Positions 1 to 8,587 of a stretch of DNA of 64,000 nucleotides are shown here, one piece after another. This stretch comes from Amycolatopsis jiangsuensis (GTDB lineage Bacteria; Actinomycetota; Actinomycetes; Mycobacteriales; Pseudonocardiaceae), in contig NZ_JACHMG010000001.1 in NCBI RefSeq assembly GCF_014204865.1, forward strand, positions 1,302,001 to 1,366,000. The letters are read 5' to 3'. The position numbers and the translations under genes are program-made. Within the stretch, counting starts at the first letter, position 1. Each line of letters opens with the position of its first letter. Under the pieces are notes generated by a model. The model made no database searches, was not told where the DNA came from, and worked only from the letters and a program-made list of their open reading frames with translations.

Positions 1-249
1 CGCCGCCGCCGCGGCCGCCCCCGCCAGTACTGCCGTGATCCTCCGGTACATCCCACGCCTCCCGCGCCACCGGCGGCCGCCCCGACCGGCCACCGTCTTG
101 ATCATGAAATGCCCCACGCGCCCGGCTCCCAATCACCGTGCGCGCATGTGGGTGAACCGGCACCCGGTCCACAGTGGAGATCCGCCGTCGGTCACCAACG
201 CTCCGCGAGCCGTTGCCGGGGCGCGGCCCGCGGTCGGTAACCTGACGCG

Positions 250-1185
250 GTGGCCGACCCCTCTCCGCGCGACCCCGTCCCCGGCGAACCCGAGCCAGTA
301 CCGCCCGACGGGACCGGTCCATCCGGTCCACCCGATCCGTCCGGTTCGGACAGTTCGGGCGGCGCCGAGGATCCGGGCGGCGCCGAGGCCCGTGGCGGCA
401 AACGGAAGCGGCCGTTCTGGCAGGAGCTGCTGATCCTCATCGGTGCGGCGCTCGTGCTCACCGTGCTGATCCAGCAGTTCGTGGCGAAGGTCTTCCTCAT
501 CCCGTCCGCGTCGATGGAGACCACGCTGCACGGCTGCGAAGGCTGTTTCGGGGACCGGATCCTGGTCGACCGCATCACCTACGACTTCTCCGACCCCGAG
601 CCCGGTGACGTCGTGGTGTTCCGCGGTCCGCCGTCGTGGAGTGCGAGCGAGGTCGTGCCGCAGCGGTCGTCCGGCTTCTTCCCCACCGCGATGCGCGAGC
701 TGGGTTCGCTGGTCGGTTTCGCGCCGTCGGACGAACACGATTTCGTCAAGCGCGTGATCGCGGTCGGCGGGCAGACCGTGCAGTGCTGTGACTCGCAGAG
801 CCGGGTCCTCGTGGACGGGAAGCCGCTGACCGAGCCGTACGTGCACTGGATGGACCCGGAACATCCAGTGCAGAAGCCGTTCGCGCCGGTCACCGTCCCG
901 GACGGGAGCCTGTGGGTGATGGGTGACAACCGCGGGAACTCGTGCGACTCCCGCTGCCAGGGCGGCGGCGGGGTACGCGGCACCGTGCCGGTCGACGACG
1001 TCATCGGCAAGGCGCGGCTGATCGTGCTGCCGCCGTCGCGCTGGGGCGTGGTCAGCGGGCAGAACGCGCAGCAGGCCTCGGCCCTCGGCGCACCCGGATG
1101 GCAGCAGGGGCTCCCCCTTGCGGCGGGTACCACGCTCGCCTTTCCGGTGGCGGCCGCGAGCCGCCGGATGCGCCGCCGGGGCTGA
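250..1185 (+). CDS. lepB: Signal peptidase I
   Basis: Type I signal peptidase, a membrane serine protease that removes signal peptides from exported proteins. The start is GTG and the product 311 aa. The first 50 residues are a Pro/Gly/Ser-rich cytoplasmic tail. One membrane segment follows (LIGAALVLTVLIQQFVAKVF), directly before the catalytic serine motif PSASMETTL. The general-base lysine lies in DFVKRVIAVGG, and the conserved box MGDNRGNSCDSR follows. Two cysteine pairs (GCEGCFGD and QCCDSQ) are typical of actinobacterial members. A second hydrophobic stretch near the C-terminus could be a second anchor. The gene stands alone, and the first 249 bases of the window show no supported gene. 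The family assignment is firm; the exact start is less certain because the N-terminus is low-complexity. Confidence 0.93.
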   Translation: MADPSPRDPVPGEPEPVPPDGTGPSGPPDPSGSDSSGGAEDPGGAEARGGKRKRPFWQELLILIGAALVLTVLIQQFVAKVFLIPSASMETTLHGCEGCFGDRILVDRITYDFSDPEPGDVVVFRGPPSWSASEVVPQRSSGFFPTAMRELGSLVGFAPSDEHDFVKRVIAVGGQTVQCCDSQSRVLVDGKPLTEPYVHWMDPEHPVQKPFAPVTVPDGSLWVMGDNRGNSCDSRCQGGGGVRGTVPVDDVIGKARLIVLPPSRWGVVSGQNAQQASALGAPGWQQGLPLAAGTTLAFPVAAASRRMRRRG

Positions 1186-1293
1186 GCACGAGACGCCGTC
1201 CCGCCCCGCCGTAGCCGGGCGGGCACGCGGTGGCATGATGCCCGCACGGTTCGCGGCCATCCCGGGCCGGGGGCCGGCGAGGAAAGGGGACGC

Positions 1294-1785
1294 TTGAGCA
1301 CGCGCACGACCCAGGTGGACGACCTCCGGCTGGTGGCGCAGCCGAGCGCGGTCTCCTGCACCGAGCTGTTCGTCCGGCTGATCCTCATGGACTGGTCCCT
1401 GCTCCCGATGCTGGAGCAGGTCTCGGCCACCGCGGCCCACCTCGTGGGCGAAGTGGTGGACCAGAGCCACCCGTCCGCGCCGGCGTTCCTCACGGTGCGG
1501 CTGCAACTGCGTGGCGAGATGCTGCTGGTCGAGGTCGAGGACGACCTGCCCGCGCCGAGACCTCCGCGCGACGAGCGGATCGGCGTGCGGCCCGGTGCCG
1601 GCGGCGGCCGGGTGAGCTGGTGCGAGCTGGCGCTGCCCGGCGGCATGTCCGCCGGACAGGTGCAGCTCCCCCGTCGCCAGGGCCGTCGGTCACTGGTTGA
1701 CGAACCGGTCTCCGGCGAGCCCGTGGCCGCCGATCCGCAGGTTCTCGAACGACTGCTCAACCGGCTCAGCGGCTGGTCCGGCTGA
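1294..1785 (+). CDS. RsbW-like ATP-binding domain protein
   Basis: A 163-aa protein starting at TTG, with a strong AGGAAAGGGG ribosome-binding site 5 to 6 bases upstream. Layout resembles the small histidine-kinase-type ATPases (HATPase_c_2, anti-sigma-factor kinase RsbW relatives) that are abundant in actinomycetes. There is an N-terminal helical part (ELFVRLILMDWSLLPMLEQV), an N-box-like helix (LVGEVVDQSH), a beta-strand pair (TVRLQLRGEMLLVEVED) and a Gly-rich loop (RPGAGGGRVSWCEL). The canonical Asn and DxGxG residues are weak, so ATP binding is uncertain. No sigma factor or anti-anti-sigma partner is adjacent. The call is family-level and inferred from shape. Confidence 0.5.
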   Translation: MSTRTTQVDDLRLVAQPSAVSCTELFVRLILMDWSLLPMLEQVSATAAHLVGEVVDQSHPSAPAFLTVRLQLRGEMLLVEVEDDLPAPRPPRDERIGVRPGAGGGRVSWCELALPGGMSAGQVQLPRRQGRRSLVDEPVSGEPVAADPQVLERLLNRLSGWSG

Positions 1786-1806
1786 CCCGGGCGGGTTCCG
1801 CTCCCA

Positions 1807-1855
1807 CTACTTGCCGATTCGGAAAGAAGTCACTACATTCCGAGTAGGCAAGTAG
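1807..1855. promoter_or_regulatory. Long inverted repeat, probable operator
   Basis: Two 18-base arms (1807-1824 and 1838-1855) match at 16 of 18 positions as an inverted repeat around a 13-base spacer. The outer half is CTACTTGCC / GGCAAGTAG and the inner half CGGAA / TTCCG. The repeat ends two bases before the AGGAGG ribosome-binding site of the next gene. A regulator binding here would control the membrane protein and the winged-helix regulator downstream, so autoregulation is likely. An RNA hairpin acting on translation is an alternative. Confidence 0.6.
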
Positions 1856-1870
1856 CAGGAGGTGGATTCC

Positions 1871-2377
1871 GTGGGTGAGCGGGACGAGGCGCGGAGGGCG
1901 GCCGAGGCGCTGGCCGCGGTGCACACGCACCAGGAGCGGGCCGAGAAGGCGGCCCGCCTGCCGTGGTGGGTGTACGCGCTCACGTTCCTCGCGAGCGCCG
2001 GGCTGGGTGTCGCCGGCGACTTCGTGGACCTGAACGGCGCCAAGTTCATCGCCGCGGTGGTGATCGCGCTGTTCGTGGTCGTCTTCGTGGCCGGGGCGCT
2101 CAGCCGCGGAAGCGCACCGCTGAGCCGGGTCCGGGGTGTGCAGGCCCGCCGCGACGTGCCGCGGTGGCAGTTCGGACTGGTGATCGTCGTTCTCGGTCTC
2201 TGCCTCTGGCTGCTGACCACCTACGGCCACGGACTCGCCACCGGCCTGGCCGGCGCGCTCGGGCTGCGCGGCTACCCGAACTCCGTGCTCGGCGTGGTCT
2301 TCGGCGCGGTGTTCACGCTGCTGTTCGCACTCAGCCAGTTCACCATGGCAGCGCTGCGGAAGCGTTCCGATCGATGA
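1871..2377 (+). CDS. Small multi-pass membrane protein
   Basis: A 168-aa protein. The GTG at 1871 is preferred over the upstream in-frame GTG at 1862 because AGGAGG (1857-1862) lies 8 bases before 1871. A charged N-terminus (MGERDEARRAAEALAAVHTH) is followed by four hydrophobic segments: around YALTFLASAGLGVAG, FIAAVVIALFVVVFVAGAL, FGLVIVVLGLCLWLLTTYG and VLGVVFGAVFTLLFALSQF. There is no recognisable catalytic motif. The stop overlaps the start of the downstream winged-helix regulator (ATGA), a pairing common in actinobacteria where an ArsR/MarR-type regulator controls a membrane partner. Function unknown. Confidence 0.75.
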   Translation: MGERDEARRAAEALAAVHTHQERAEKAARLPWWVYALTFLASAGLGVAGDFVDLNGAKFIAAVVIALFVVVFVAGALSRGSAPLSRVRGVQARRDVPRWQFGLVIVVLGLCLWLLTTYGHGLATGLAGALGLRGYPNSVLGVVFGAVFTLLFALSQFTMAALRKRSDR

Positions 2378-2685
2378 CCGCAGGCCCGCCGCCGGGGCTG
2401 GACCGGCTGCTGTCGGATCCGACCCGGCTCGCGATCATGTCCGTACTGTCCTCGGTGGACTGGTGCGACTTCGCGTTCCTGCGCGACACCGTGGAGCTGT
2501 CGGATTCCGCGCTGTCCAAGCAGCTGAGCACGTTGAAGAACGACGGCCAGGTCGAGCAGCAGCGGAAGTACCTCGGCCGGGTGCCCAAGACCTCCGTCCG
2601 TGCGACCGGTGAAGGCCGCGACCGCTTCCGCCGGCACGTCCAGGCTCTGCGGGCCATCGCGGAACGCGCTCTCCCGGGCGACTGA
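2374..2685 (+). CDS. Winged-helix transcriptional regulator (HTH_34-like)
   Basis: A 103-aa protein starting at the ATG that overlaps the previous stop codon. The whole protein is one winged-helix domain: helix 1 LDRLLSDPTRLAIMSVLSS, recognition-helix region ELSDSALSKQLSTLKNDG, and a wing with VEQQRKYLGRVPKTSVRATGEG. This is the pattern of the small ArsR/MarR-related regulators that sit beside membrane proteins in Gram-positive bacteria. Translation is coupled to the membrane gene, so both probably respond to the same operator at 1807-1855. No metal-binding cysteine motif is visible, so the inducer is unknown. Confidence 0.85.
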   Translation: MTAGPPPGLDRLLSDPTRLAIMSVLSSVDWCDFAFLRDTVELSDSALSKQLSTLKNDGQVEQQRKYLGRVPKTSVRATGEGRDRFRRHVQALRAIAERALPGD

Positions 2686-2721
2686 CCGGATCCGTGGCAC
2701 CGCACCGTTCTTGACGGCGTC

Positions 2722-3633
2722 TCAGCCCGCTTTCACCGGTTCCCGCGCCCCGGTGCGTTCCGCGCCGATGCCCGCCACGACCACCAGGACGATCCCGGCC
2801 ACCGCCGCCGGGTGGGGCAACTGGTGCAGCACGAGCACGCCGATCACCAGTGCGGTCGCCGGTTCCAGGCTCATCAGCGTGCCGAACGCCGAGGTGCTCA
2901 GCCGGCGCAACGCCAGCATCTCCATGCTGAACGGCACCACCGGGACCAGGATCGCCAGCCCCAGCCCGGCCAGCACCAGCGGCCAGCTCAGCTGCCCGAG
3001 CACCGCCGGGCCGTCCACCGCGGTCGCGACCAGCCCGGCCACCGGCATGGACACCGCGAGCCCGCGGATGCCGGCCACCTCGTCGCCGACCCGCTGGGTG
3101 AGCACGATGTAGCAGCCCCAGCACACCGCCGCCGCCAGTGCGCAGCCCACCCCGGTGAGGTCCGTCCCGCCGTGCCAGGGCTCGGTGAGCAGCACGACCC
3201 CGGCCGCGGCCGGCACCGGCCAGATCCGGGTGAGCCCGCGCCCGCGCACGATCGCGACGGTGAGCGGGCCGAGGAATTCCAGCGCGCTCGCGGTCCCGAG
3301 CGGAATCCGGGACGCGGCGATCATGAACAGGATCGTCATCCCCGCGGTCACCGCACCGAGCAGCACGCAGGTCAGCAGGACCGGCCGCCGGAACGACGAG
3401 GGCCGCGGGCGGACCAGCACCAGGACCAGCACGCCCGCCCAGGCCAGCCGCAGCCAGGCGACCCCGGCCGGGCCGACCGTGTTCGCGAGGTCGACCGAGA
3501 CGGCGAGCCCGAGCTGGACGCACAGCATCGCGCCGACCGCGAGCGCCACCCCGGCCCGCGTCGAGGAGAGGAACGAGGAGACCACGAGCCCAGGAGAACG
3601 CACCCGGACCGTCCGTGTCCATCTGCCGATCAT
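2722..3633 (-). CDS. EamA/RhtA-family drug/metabolite exporter
   Basis: A 303-aa integral membrane protein with about ten hydrophobic helices in two five-helix halves, the EamA (DMT superfamily) layout. Members of the RhtA type export amino acids and other small metabolites. Recognisable pieces include the first-half signature [20 protein letters not shown] and the second-half [20 protein letters not shown] and [22 protein letters not shown]. The ATG at 3633 is used here; a GTG at 3603 is an alternative that would leave a longer leader. It is divergent from the LysR regulator, with a dyad between them, the classic arrangement of a LysR regulator controlling its neighbour. Substrate unknown. 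Confidence 0.88.
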   Translation of the reverse strand: MIGRWTRTVRVRSPGLVVSSFLSSTRAGVALAVGAMLCVQLGLAVSVDLANTVGPAGVAWLRLAWAGVLVLVLVRPRPSSFRRPVLLTCVLLGAVTAGMTILFMIAASRIPLGTASALEFLGPLTVAIVRGRGLTRIWPVPAAAGVVLLTEPWHGGTDLTGVGCALAAAVCWGCYIVLTQRVGDEVAGIRGLAVSMPVAGLVATAVDGPAVLGQLSWPLVLAGLGLAILVPVVPFSMEMLALRRLSTSAFGTLMSLEPATALVIGVLVLHQLPHPAAVAGIVLVVVAGIGAERTGAREPVKAG

Positions 3634-3639
3634 GGACGT

Positions 3640-3662
3640 ATCGTCCGGATTTGTCGGACAAT
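3640..3662. promoter_or_regulatory. LysR-type dyad operator
   Basis: ATCGTCCG (3640-3647), a 7-base spacer and CGGACAAT (3655-3662) form an inverted repeat matching at 7 of 8 positions. It fits the T-N11-A style recognition box of LysR regulators. It lies exactly between the divergent EamA exporter and LysR genes and would let one bound protein control both. Confidence 0.6.
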
Positions 3663-3668
3663 CATCTC

Positions 3669-4643
3669 GTGGACACGCGCAGGCTGCGGTTTCTCCTCGA
3701 GCTTTCGCGGCTCGGCTCGATGCGAGCCGTCGCCGATGTGCTCGACACCACCACCTCCACCGTGTCGCAGCAGATCGCGGTGCTGGCCAAGGAAACCGGC
3801 GTACCGCTGCTCGAGCCGGACGGGCGGCGCGTACGGCTCACCCCGGCCGGGCGGCGGCTCGCCGAGCACGCCGTCACGATCCTCGCGGCGGTCGAAGCTG
3901 CCCGGGTCGACCTCGACCCCGGCGCCGAACCGGCCGGTGTGGTCCGGGTCGCCGGCTTCGGACTGGCGATCCGCCGTTCGCTGCTGCCCGTCGCGGATCT
4001 GCTCGCCTCCCGGCATCCGGAGGTGCGCTTGGTGATCAGCGAACACGAACCGGGCGAAGCGCTGACCGCGCTGCTGGCCGACGACATCGATCTCGCCCTG
4101 ACCTACGACTACGAACTCGCCCCCGCCACAGCGGGACCGTCCGTGGCCGCCTCCGTACTGTGGACGACTCCGTGGGGCCTCGGAGTCCCCGCCGGCGACG
4201 CCCACCGCGTCCGCGCCGACGGCACGCTCGCGGTGTTCCGGGCCTTCTCCCACCACGACTGGATCGGCAATTCCCGCAACAACGCCGACGAAGAGGTGGT
4301 GCGCACCCTGGCCTCGATGGCCGGGTTCGCGCCCCGGTTCACCCACCGCGCGGACAGCCTCGAACTCGTGGCGGACCTGATCGCCGCCGGTGGCGGGGTG
4401 GGACTGCTGCCGATGGACCGGCCCACCCGCCCGGACGTCACCGTCGTGGCGCTCGCCGGGCCGGACGTGCTGATGCGTGCCTACACCTGCGTCCGCCGCG
4501 GCCGGGACGCCTGGCCGCCGCTCGCGCTCGTCCTGGACCTGCTGCGCCACGGCTGGTCTCGCGGCTCAGGGCGCGGCGGGGGCGCTGCGTCCGGCCCGGT
4601 CATCCGAGCGGTACCCGGCCTCCGGTGTCCTGGCTCGGGCTGA
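3669..4643 (+). CDS. LysR-family transcriptional regulator
   Basis: A 324-aa protein from the GTG at 3669. An upstream in-frame ATG at 3615 would run through the operator and is disfavoured. The N-terminal winged helix-turn-helix ([20 protein letters not shown], then [19 protein letters not shown]) is followed by the linker helix and a periplasmic-binding-protein-like effector domain ([14 protein letters not shown] to [10 protein letters not shown]). It most likely controls the divergent EamA exporter through the intergenic dyad. The last 44 bases overlap the convergent AraC gene. The tail after about residue 300 is Gly/Ala/Arg-rich and poorly conserved in character. Confidence 0.9.
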   Translation: MDTRRLRFLLELSRLGSMRAVADVLDTTTSTVSQQIAVLAKETGVPLLEPDGRRVRLTPAGRRLAEHAVTILAAVEAARVDLDPGAEPAGVVRVAGFGLAIRRSLLPVADLLASRHPEVRLVISEHEPGEALTALLADDIDLALTYDYELAPATAGPSVAASVLWTTPWGLGVPAGDAHRVRADGTLAVFRAFSHHDWIGNSRNNADEEVVRTLASMAGFAPRFTHRADSLELVADLIAAGGGVGLLPMDRPTRPDVTVVALAGPDVLMRAYTCVRRGRDAWPPLALVLDLLRHGWSRGSGRGGGAASGPVIRAVPGLRCPGSG

Positions 4644-5481
4644 CCCCGAACTCCCGCCGGTACTCGCGGCTGAACTGCGAAGGGCTTTCGTACCCGACCC
4701 GGTACCCGGCCTCGGTCACGTTCGCCGCCTCCGTGGCGAGCAGCACGCGGGCCTCGCGCAGCCGGATCCGCTTCTGGAACTGGATCGGGGTCATCGACGT
4801 GACCGCCCGGAAGTGCCGGTGGAACATCGACGGGCTCATCCCGGCCAGCGCGGCGAGGTCGGCGACCCGCAGCGGGGCGTGGTAGTCCTGCCGGATCCGG
4901 CGGATCGCCCTGGCGATGTGCCCGGCGGTGCCGGCCGACCGGCCGATCTGCCGCACGAGCGCGCCGTGCTCACCGGTCAGCAGCCGCCAGAGGATCTCGC
5001 GGCGGTACCCGGCCTCCAGCACCCGCCGGTCCCGCGGGCAGTCCACCAGGCGAAGCAGCCGGACAACCGGGTCCAGCAGCTGCGGGCCGGCGGTGCTGAC
5101 CGCGAGCGCGGGAAATGGTTGCGGGGCAGAGGAATCCCCGGAATCCAGCAGCAGCGGCGCGACCGCCTGCGGCGTCAGGGTCATGCTGAACACGGCGAAC
5201 GGCTCGTCCCCGGACGCCGCGAGGGCCTGCCCGGACACCGGGAGATCCACCGAGACCACCAGGTACTGCCCGGCCGCGTGGTCATGGCGCACGCCGTTGA
5301 GCACGGTCCGCTTGACGCCCTGGGCGACGATCGCGACCGACGGCTCCGACATCGCGGGCACCACCTCGCTGGGGTGGTCCGACCACGTCAGGAACACCCC
5401 GTCGAGCACGCGCACCTTCCGCAGGCCGCGGCCGCCCGCGTGGTGCGCGATCAGCTGCCGGAGTTCGTCGAGCGCAGGCAC
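4600..5481 (-). CDS. AraC-family transcriptional regulator
   Basis: A 293-aa protein. The N-terminal half is a cupin-like sensor of the AraC_N type (LRKVRVLDGVFLTWSDHPSE; HDHAAGQYLVVSVDLPVSGQ). The C-terminal half contains two helix-turn-helix units: LRVADLAALAGMSPSMFHRH and the second around NVTEAGYRVGYESPSQFSRE, ending in FGVSPS. This organisation is that of regulators controlling oxidoreductases in proteobacteria and actinomycetes. It is divergent from the aldo/keto reductase at 5637 across about 155 bases, so the reductase is the probable target. Ligand unknown. Confidence 0.9.
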   Translation of the reverse strand: MPALDELRQLIAHHAGGRGLRKVRVLDGVFLTWSDHPSEVVPAMSEPSVAIVAQGVKRTVLNGVRHDHAAGQYLVVSVDLPVSGQALAASGDEPFAVFSMTLTPQAVAPLLLDSGDSSAPQPFPALAVSTAGPQLLDPVVRLLRLVDCPRDRRVLEAGYRREILWRLLTGEHGALVRQIGRSAGTAGHIARAIRRIRQDYHAPLRVADLAALAGMSPSMFHRHFRAVTSMTPIQFQKRIRLREARVLLATEAANVTEAGYRVGYESPSQFSREYRREFGVSPSQDTGGRVPLG

Positions 5482-5636
5482 GGTTCTCAGCCAAGCACCC
5501 GGAGCCGGCCGCCGCCACCGCGCCCCCGGCGAACCCGCCAGGATCGGGCAAGCGGGCGCCTCGATGTGGCTGGCACCCCCGGCTCCGGCGGTGCTCGAAT
5601 GGCGGGGACGCCGCTGAGGGAAGGACGGGAAGTCCC

Positions 5637-6662
5637 GTGGAACAACGGATTCTGGGCGCGACCGGAATGTCGGTCAGCGTGTTCGGGCTGGGCGCCATGA
5701 TGCTCGGCTCGCTCGGCAACACCGACCACGACGAGGCGGTCCGGATGGTGCACCGGGCGCTCGAGGCCGGGGTCACGCTCATCGACACCGCCGACGTGTA
5801 CTCGCGCGGGGAATCCGAGGAGATCGTCGGCAGGGCGCTGCGCGGGCGGCGGGACGAGGTCGTGCTCGCGACGAAGTTCGGCCGTCCGATGGGCGAGGAC
5901 CCGAACCGCCGGGGTGCTTCCCGGCGGTGGATCGTGCGGGCCGTGGAGGACAGCCTTCGCCGGTTGCGCACCGACCACCTCGACCTGTACCAGCTGCACC
6001 GCCCGGACCACGCGACCCCGCCCGGCGAGACCCTGCAGGCGCTGACCGATCTGGTGCGGGCCGGGAAGATCCGGGCGTTCGGCGCGTCGATGGTTCCGCC
6101 GGAGCTGATCGTGGAAGCCCAGTGGGCGGCGCACGAGCAGCGCTCGCACCGGTTCCTCACCGAGCAGACCATGTACTCGATCTTCACCCGCCGCCCGGAA
6201 GCCGCGGTGTTCCCGACCGTGCAGCGGCACGGTATGGGCGTGCTCGCGTTCAGCCCGCTCAACAGCGGCTGGCTGTCCGGAAAGGCGGATCTGGTGCGAA
6301 GCCACCGTGCCGGGCTGATGGCCCCCGTACTGCCCACCCACTACGACCCGTCGACCCCGACCGGCGCGGCGAAGACCGCGGCGCTCGCGGAACTCACCGT
6401 CCTGGCCGGCGAAGCCGGACTCACCCTCCCCCAGCTCGCGACCGCATTCGTCCGCGCACATCCCGCGGTGACGACCGTGCTGCTCGGCCCGCGGACCCCG
6501 GACCAGCTCGACAGCCTCCTCACCGGCACCGGGACCACGCTGCCGGGCGACGTACTCGACCGCATCGACGAAATCGTCCCGCCCGGCACCGACCTCGACC
6601 CCGCGGACACCTACGCGGCGACCCCGCCCGCCCTCGAGGACGCCACGCTCCGCCGCCGGTGA
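5637..6662 (+). CDS. Aldo/keto reductase
   Basis: A 341-aa NADPH-dependent (beta/alpha)8-barrel oxidoreductase. It begins at GTG after a purine-rich site (GGAAGGACGGGAA). The catalytic tetrad is visible: Asp in LIDTADVY, Tyr in the same motif, Lys in VLATKFGRPMG and His in LYQLHRPDHA. The cofactor-binding C-terminal part (TVLLGPRTPDQLDSLL) is present. It belongs to the AKR families related to voltage-gated potassium channel beta subunits and IolS. The divergent AraC regulator is its likely controller. The natural substrate, an aldehyde or ketone, cannot be told from sequence. Confidence 0.92.
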   Translation: MEQRILGATGMSVSVFGLGAMMLGSLGNTDHDEAVRMVHRALEAGVTLIDTADVYSRGESEEIVGRALRGRRDEVVLATKFGRPMGEDPNRRGASRRWIVRAVEDSLRRLRTDHLDLYQLHRPDHATPPGETLQALTDLVRAGKIRAFGASMVPPELIVEAQWAAHEQRSHRFLTEQTMYSIFTRRPEAAVFPTVQRHGMGVLAFSPLNSGWLSGKADLVRSHRAGLMAPVLPTHYDPSTPTGAAKTAALAELTVLAGEAGLTLPQLATAFVRAHPAVTTVLLGPRTPDQLDSLLTGTGTTLPGDVLDRIDEIVPPGTDLDPADTYAATPPALEDATLRRR

Positions 6663-6889
6663 CCGCACTCCCGGCTCGGCCGGTTTCCCGCCGGGCGGAC
6701 CAGCTTCCCGAACAAAGCACCGCAGGCTATCACGCAGGCGCGTAACCGGGATTTCCCTTGCCGGTCAACCGGATCCCGCGCCCGCGGCCAGGCAGTGGGA
6801 CATCCGCTCACCCTCTGGGAAGGACTTCAGCACTCGCGCGTGACCGGGTGAGCTGGGGACAGCGCCGTCCCCGCCCCTGGAGGAAAGCC

Positions 6890-8587
6890 GTGCCCCGCCC
6901 CACCCGAACCCGCACCACCCCGCCACGAACACCACCGCGAACAACCCCACCCCGTTCCCGCTCGCCAAGGCCCGCCCGGACGCGGTGGACGCCCCGTCTC
7001 CTGCCCGCGCTGGCGCTTCCGCTGGTGCTCACCGCATGCGGTGTCGCGGACGGCGCGAATCCCCAGGACGCCGGGCCGCCCCGCCCCGGCGGCACGCTCC
7101 GGCTCGGGATCTCCTCGGCCCCTGACTGCATCGACCCTCAGCAGGCCAGCACGAACGCCTCGCTCAACGTCGGGCGCCAGGTCGTCGACTCGCTCACCGA
7201 CCAGGACCCCGAGACCGGTGAGATCACCCCGTGGCTCGCCGACCGCTGGGACGTCGACGCCGACTCCACGAGCTTCACCTTCCACCTCCGCGCCGGCGCC
7301 ACGTTCTCCGACCGCACCCCGGTCGACGCCACCGCGGTCAAGGCCAGCTTCGACGGCATCAAGGCCCTCGGCGCGAAAGCCCTGCTGGGCGCCAGCTACC
7401 TGGCCGCCTACCAGGGAGCGACGGTGCTCGACCCGGCGACCGTGCGGCTGGACTTCAGCGAGCCGAGCGCGCAGTTCCTGCAAGCCAGCTCCACCATGTC
7501 GCTCGGCGTGCTCGCGCCCTCGGCCTACCGGCGCACCGCCGAACAACGCTGCCAGGGCGACGGGCTGATCGGCTCGGGCCCGTTCGTGGTCACCAGCTTC
7601 CGCCCCAACCAGGACATCGTGCTGAGCAAACGCACCGGCTACCACTGGGGTTCCCCGCTGTGGCGGCACCAGGGCGAGGCGTACCTGGACCGGATCGACT
7701 ACCGCGTGGTCCCCGAACCGGGCGTACGGACCGGCAGCCTCGTCTCCGGGCAGCTGGACGCGATCACCGACGTGCAACCGGTCGACGAACCGCAGTTCTC
7801 CGGCAGCGGCTTCACCGAACCCGTGCGGGCCAACCCCGGCATCGTGTTCAACCTGCACGCCAACGTGACCCGCGGGGCACTGGCCGACGACAAGGTCCGG
7901 CAAGCGGTGTCCAAGGGCGTCAACCGGCCGGAAGTGACGGACACCGTGCTGTCGGGCAACTACAAACCCGCCACCAGCATCCTCGGCTCCGCCACCCCGC
8001 TGTACACCGACCTGTCGCGTGAGCTGGCCTACGATCCCGGCGGTGCCACGGCGCTGCTGCAGTCCGACGGCTGGGTGCCCGGACCCGACGGTATCCGCGT
8101 CAAGAACGGGCAGCGGCTCAGCGCCGCCGTGCTCTACTCGCCGGTGTTCAACCAGAACCAGAGCGTGCTGGAGCTGATCCAGCAGCAGCTCCGGAAGATC
8201 GGCTTCGACCTGCGGATCGAACAGCACACCAACTCCGAGGTCACCCGGCTGCAACAGTCCGGCGACTACGATTTCCTGTGGTACAACGTGACCCGCGCCG
8301 ATCCGGACATCCTGCGTCAGCAGTTCTCCGTGCACGGCACAAACCGCAGCCGGCTGCCCGCGGACAACCCGCTGGAGCCCGCGCTCACCGCCCAATCGGC
8401 CACTGTGGACGCGGCGCAGCGCAAACCCGCCGCCGAACAAGCACAACGCACCATCGTGGAGAACGCCTACGCGATCCCGGTCTTCGAGCTGACCCAGGTG
8501 CTGGCTCTCGCGCCGAACGCGCATGACGTCGGCTTCGAAGCTTCTTCGCGGCTGCAGCTGTTCGACGCCTGGGTGTCGGGCTCATGA
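6890..8587 (+). CDS. ABC transporter substrate-binding lipoprotein, peptide/nickel family
   Basis: A family 5 extracellular solute-binding protein (DppA/OppA/NikA type). The GTG at 6890 follows GGAGGAAAG, giving 565 aa; longer in-frame starts upstream lack such a site. The N-terminus is unusual: about 35 residues rich in Arg, Thr and Pro precede the hydrophobic segment LLPALALPLVLTAC, whose cysteine is the lipobox residue for lipid anchoring. The mature part opens with GGTLRLGISSAPDCIDPQ and continues with LADRWDVDADSTSFTFHLRA, the family signature. Its stop overlaps the first permease. Neighbouring content (two permeases, double ATPase, luciferase-like monooxygenase) recalls the KPN_01854/KPN_01858-type loci, from memory of TIGRFAM names. 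Substrate unknown. Confidence 0.9.
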   Translation: MPRPTRTRTTPPRTPPRTTPPRSRSPRPARTRWTPRLLPALALPLVLTACGVADGANPQDAGPPRPGGTLRLGISSAPDCIDPQQASTNASLNVGRQVVDSLTDQDPETGEITPWLADRWDVDADSTSFTFHLRAGATFSDRTPVDATAVKASFDGIKALGAKALLGASYLAAYQGATVLDPATVRLDFSEPSAQFLQASSTMSLGVLAPSAYRRTAEQRCQGDGLIGSGPFVVTSFRPNQDIVLSKRTGYHWGSPLWRHQGEAYLDRIDYRVVPEPGVRTGSLVSGQLDAITDVQPVDEPQFSGSGFTEPVRANPGIVFNLHANVTRGALADDKVRQAVSKGVNRPEVTDTVLSGNYKPATSILGSATPLYTDLSRELAYDPGGATALLQSDGWVPGPDGIRVKNGQRLSAAVLYSPVFNQNQSVLELIQQQLRKIGFDLRIEQHTNSEVTRLQQSGDYDFLWYNVTRADPDILRQQFSVHGTNRSRLPADNPLEPALTAQSATVDAAQRKPAAEQAQRTIVENAYAIPVFELTQVLALAPNAHDVGFEASSRLQLFDAWVSGS

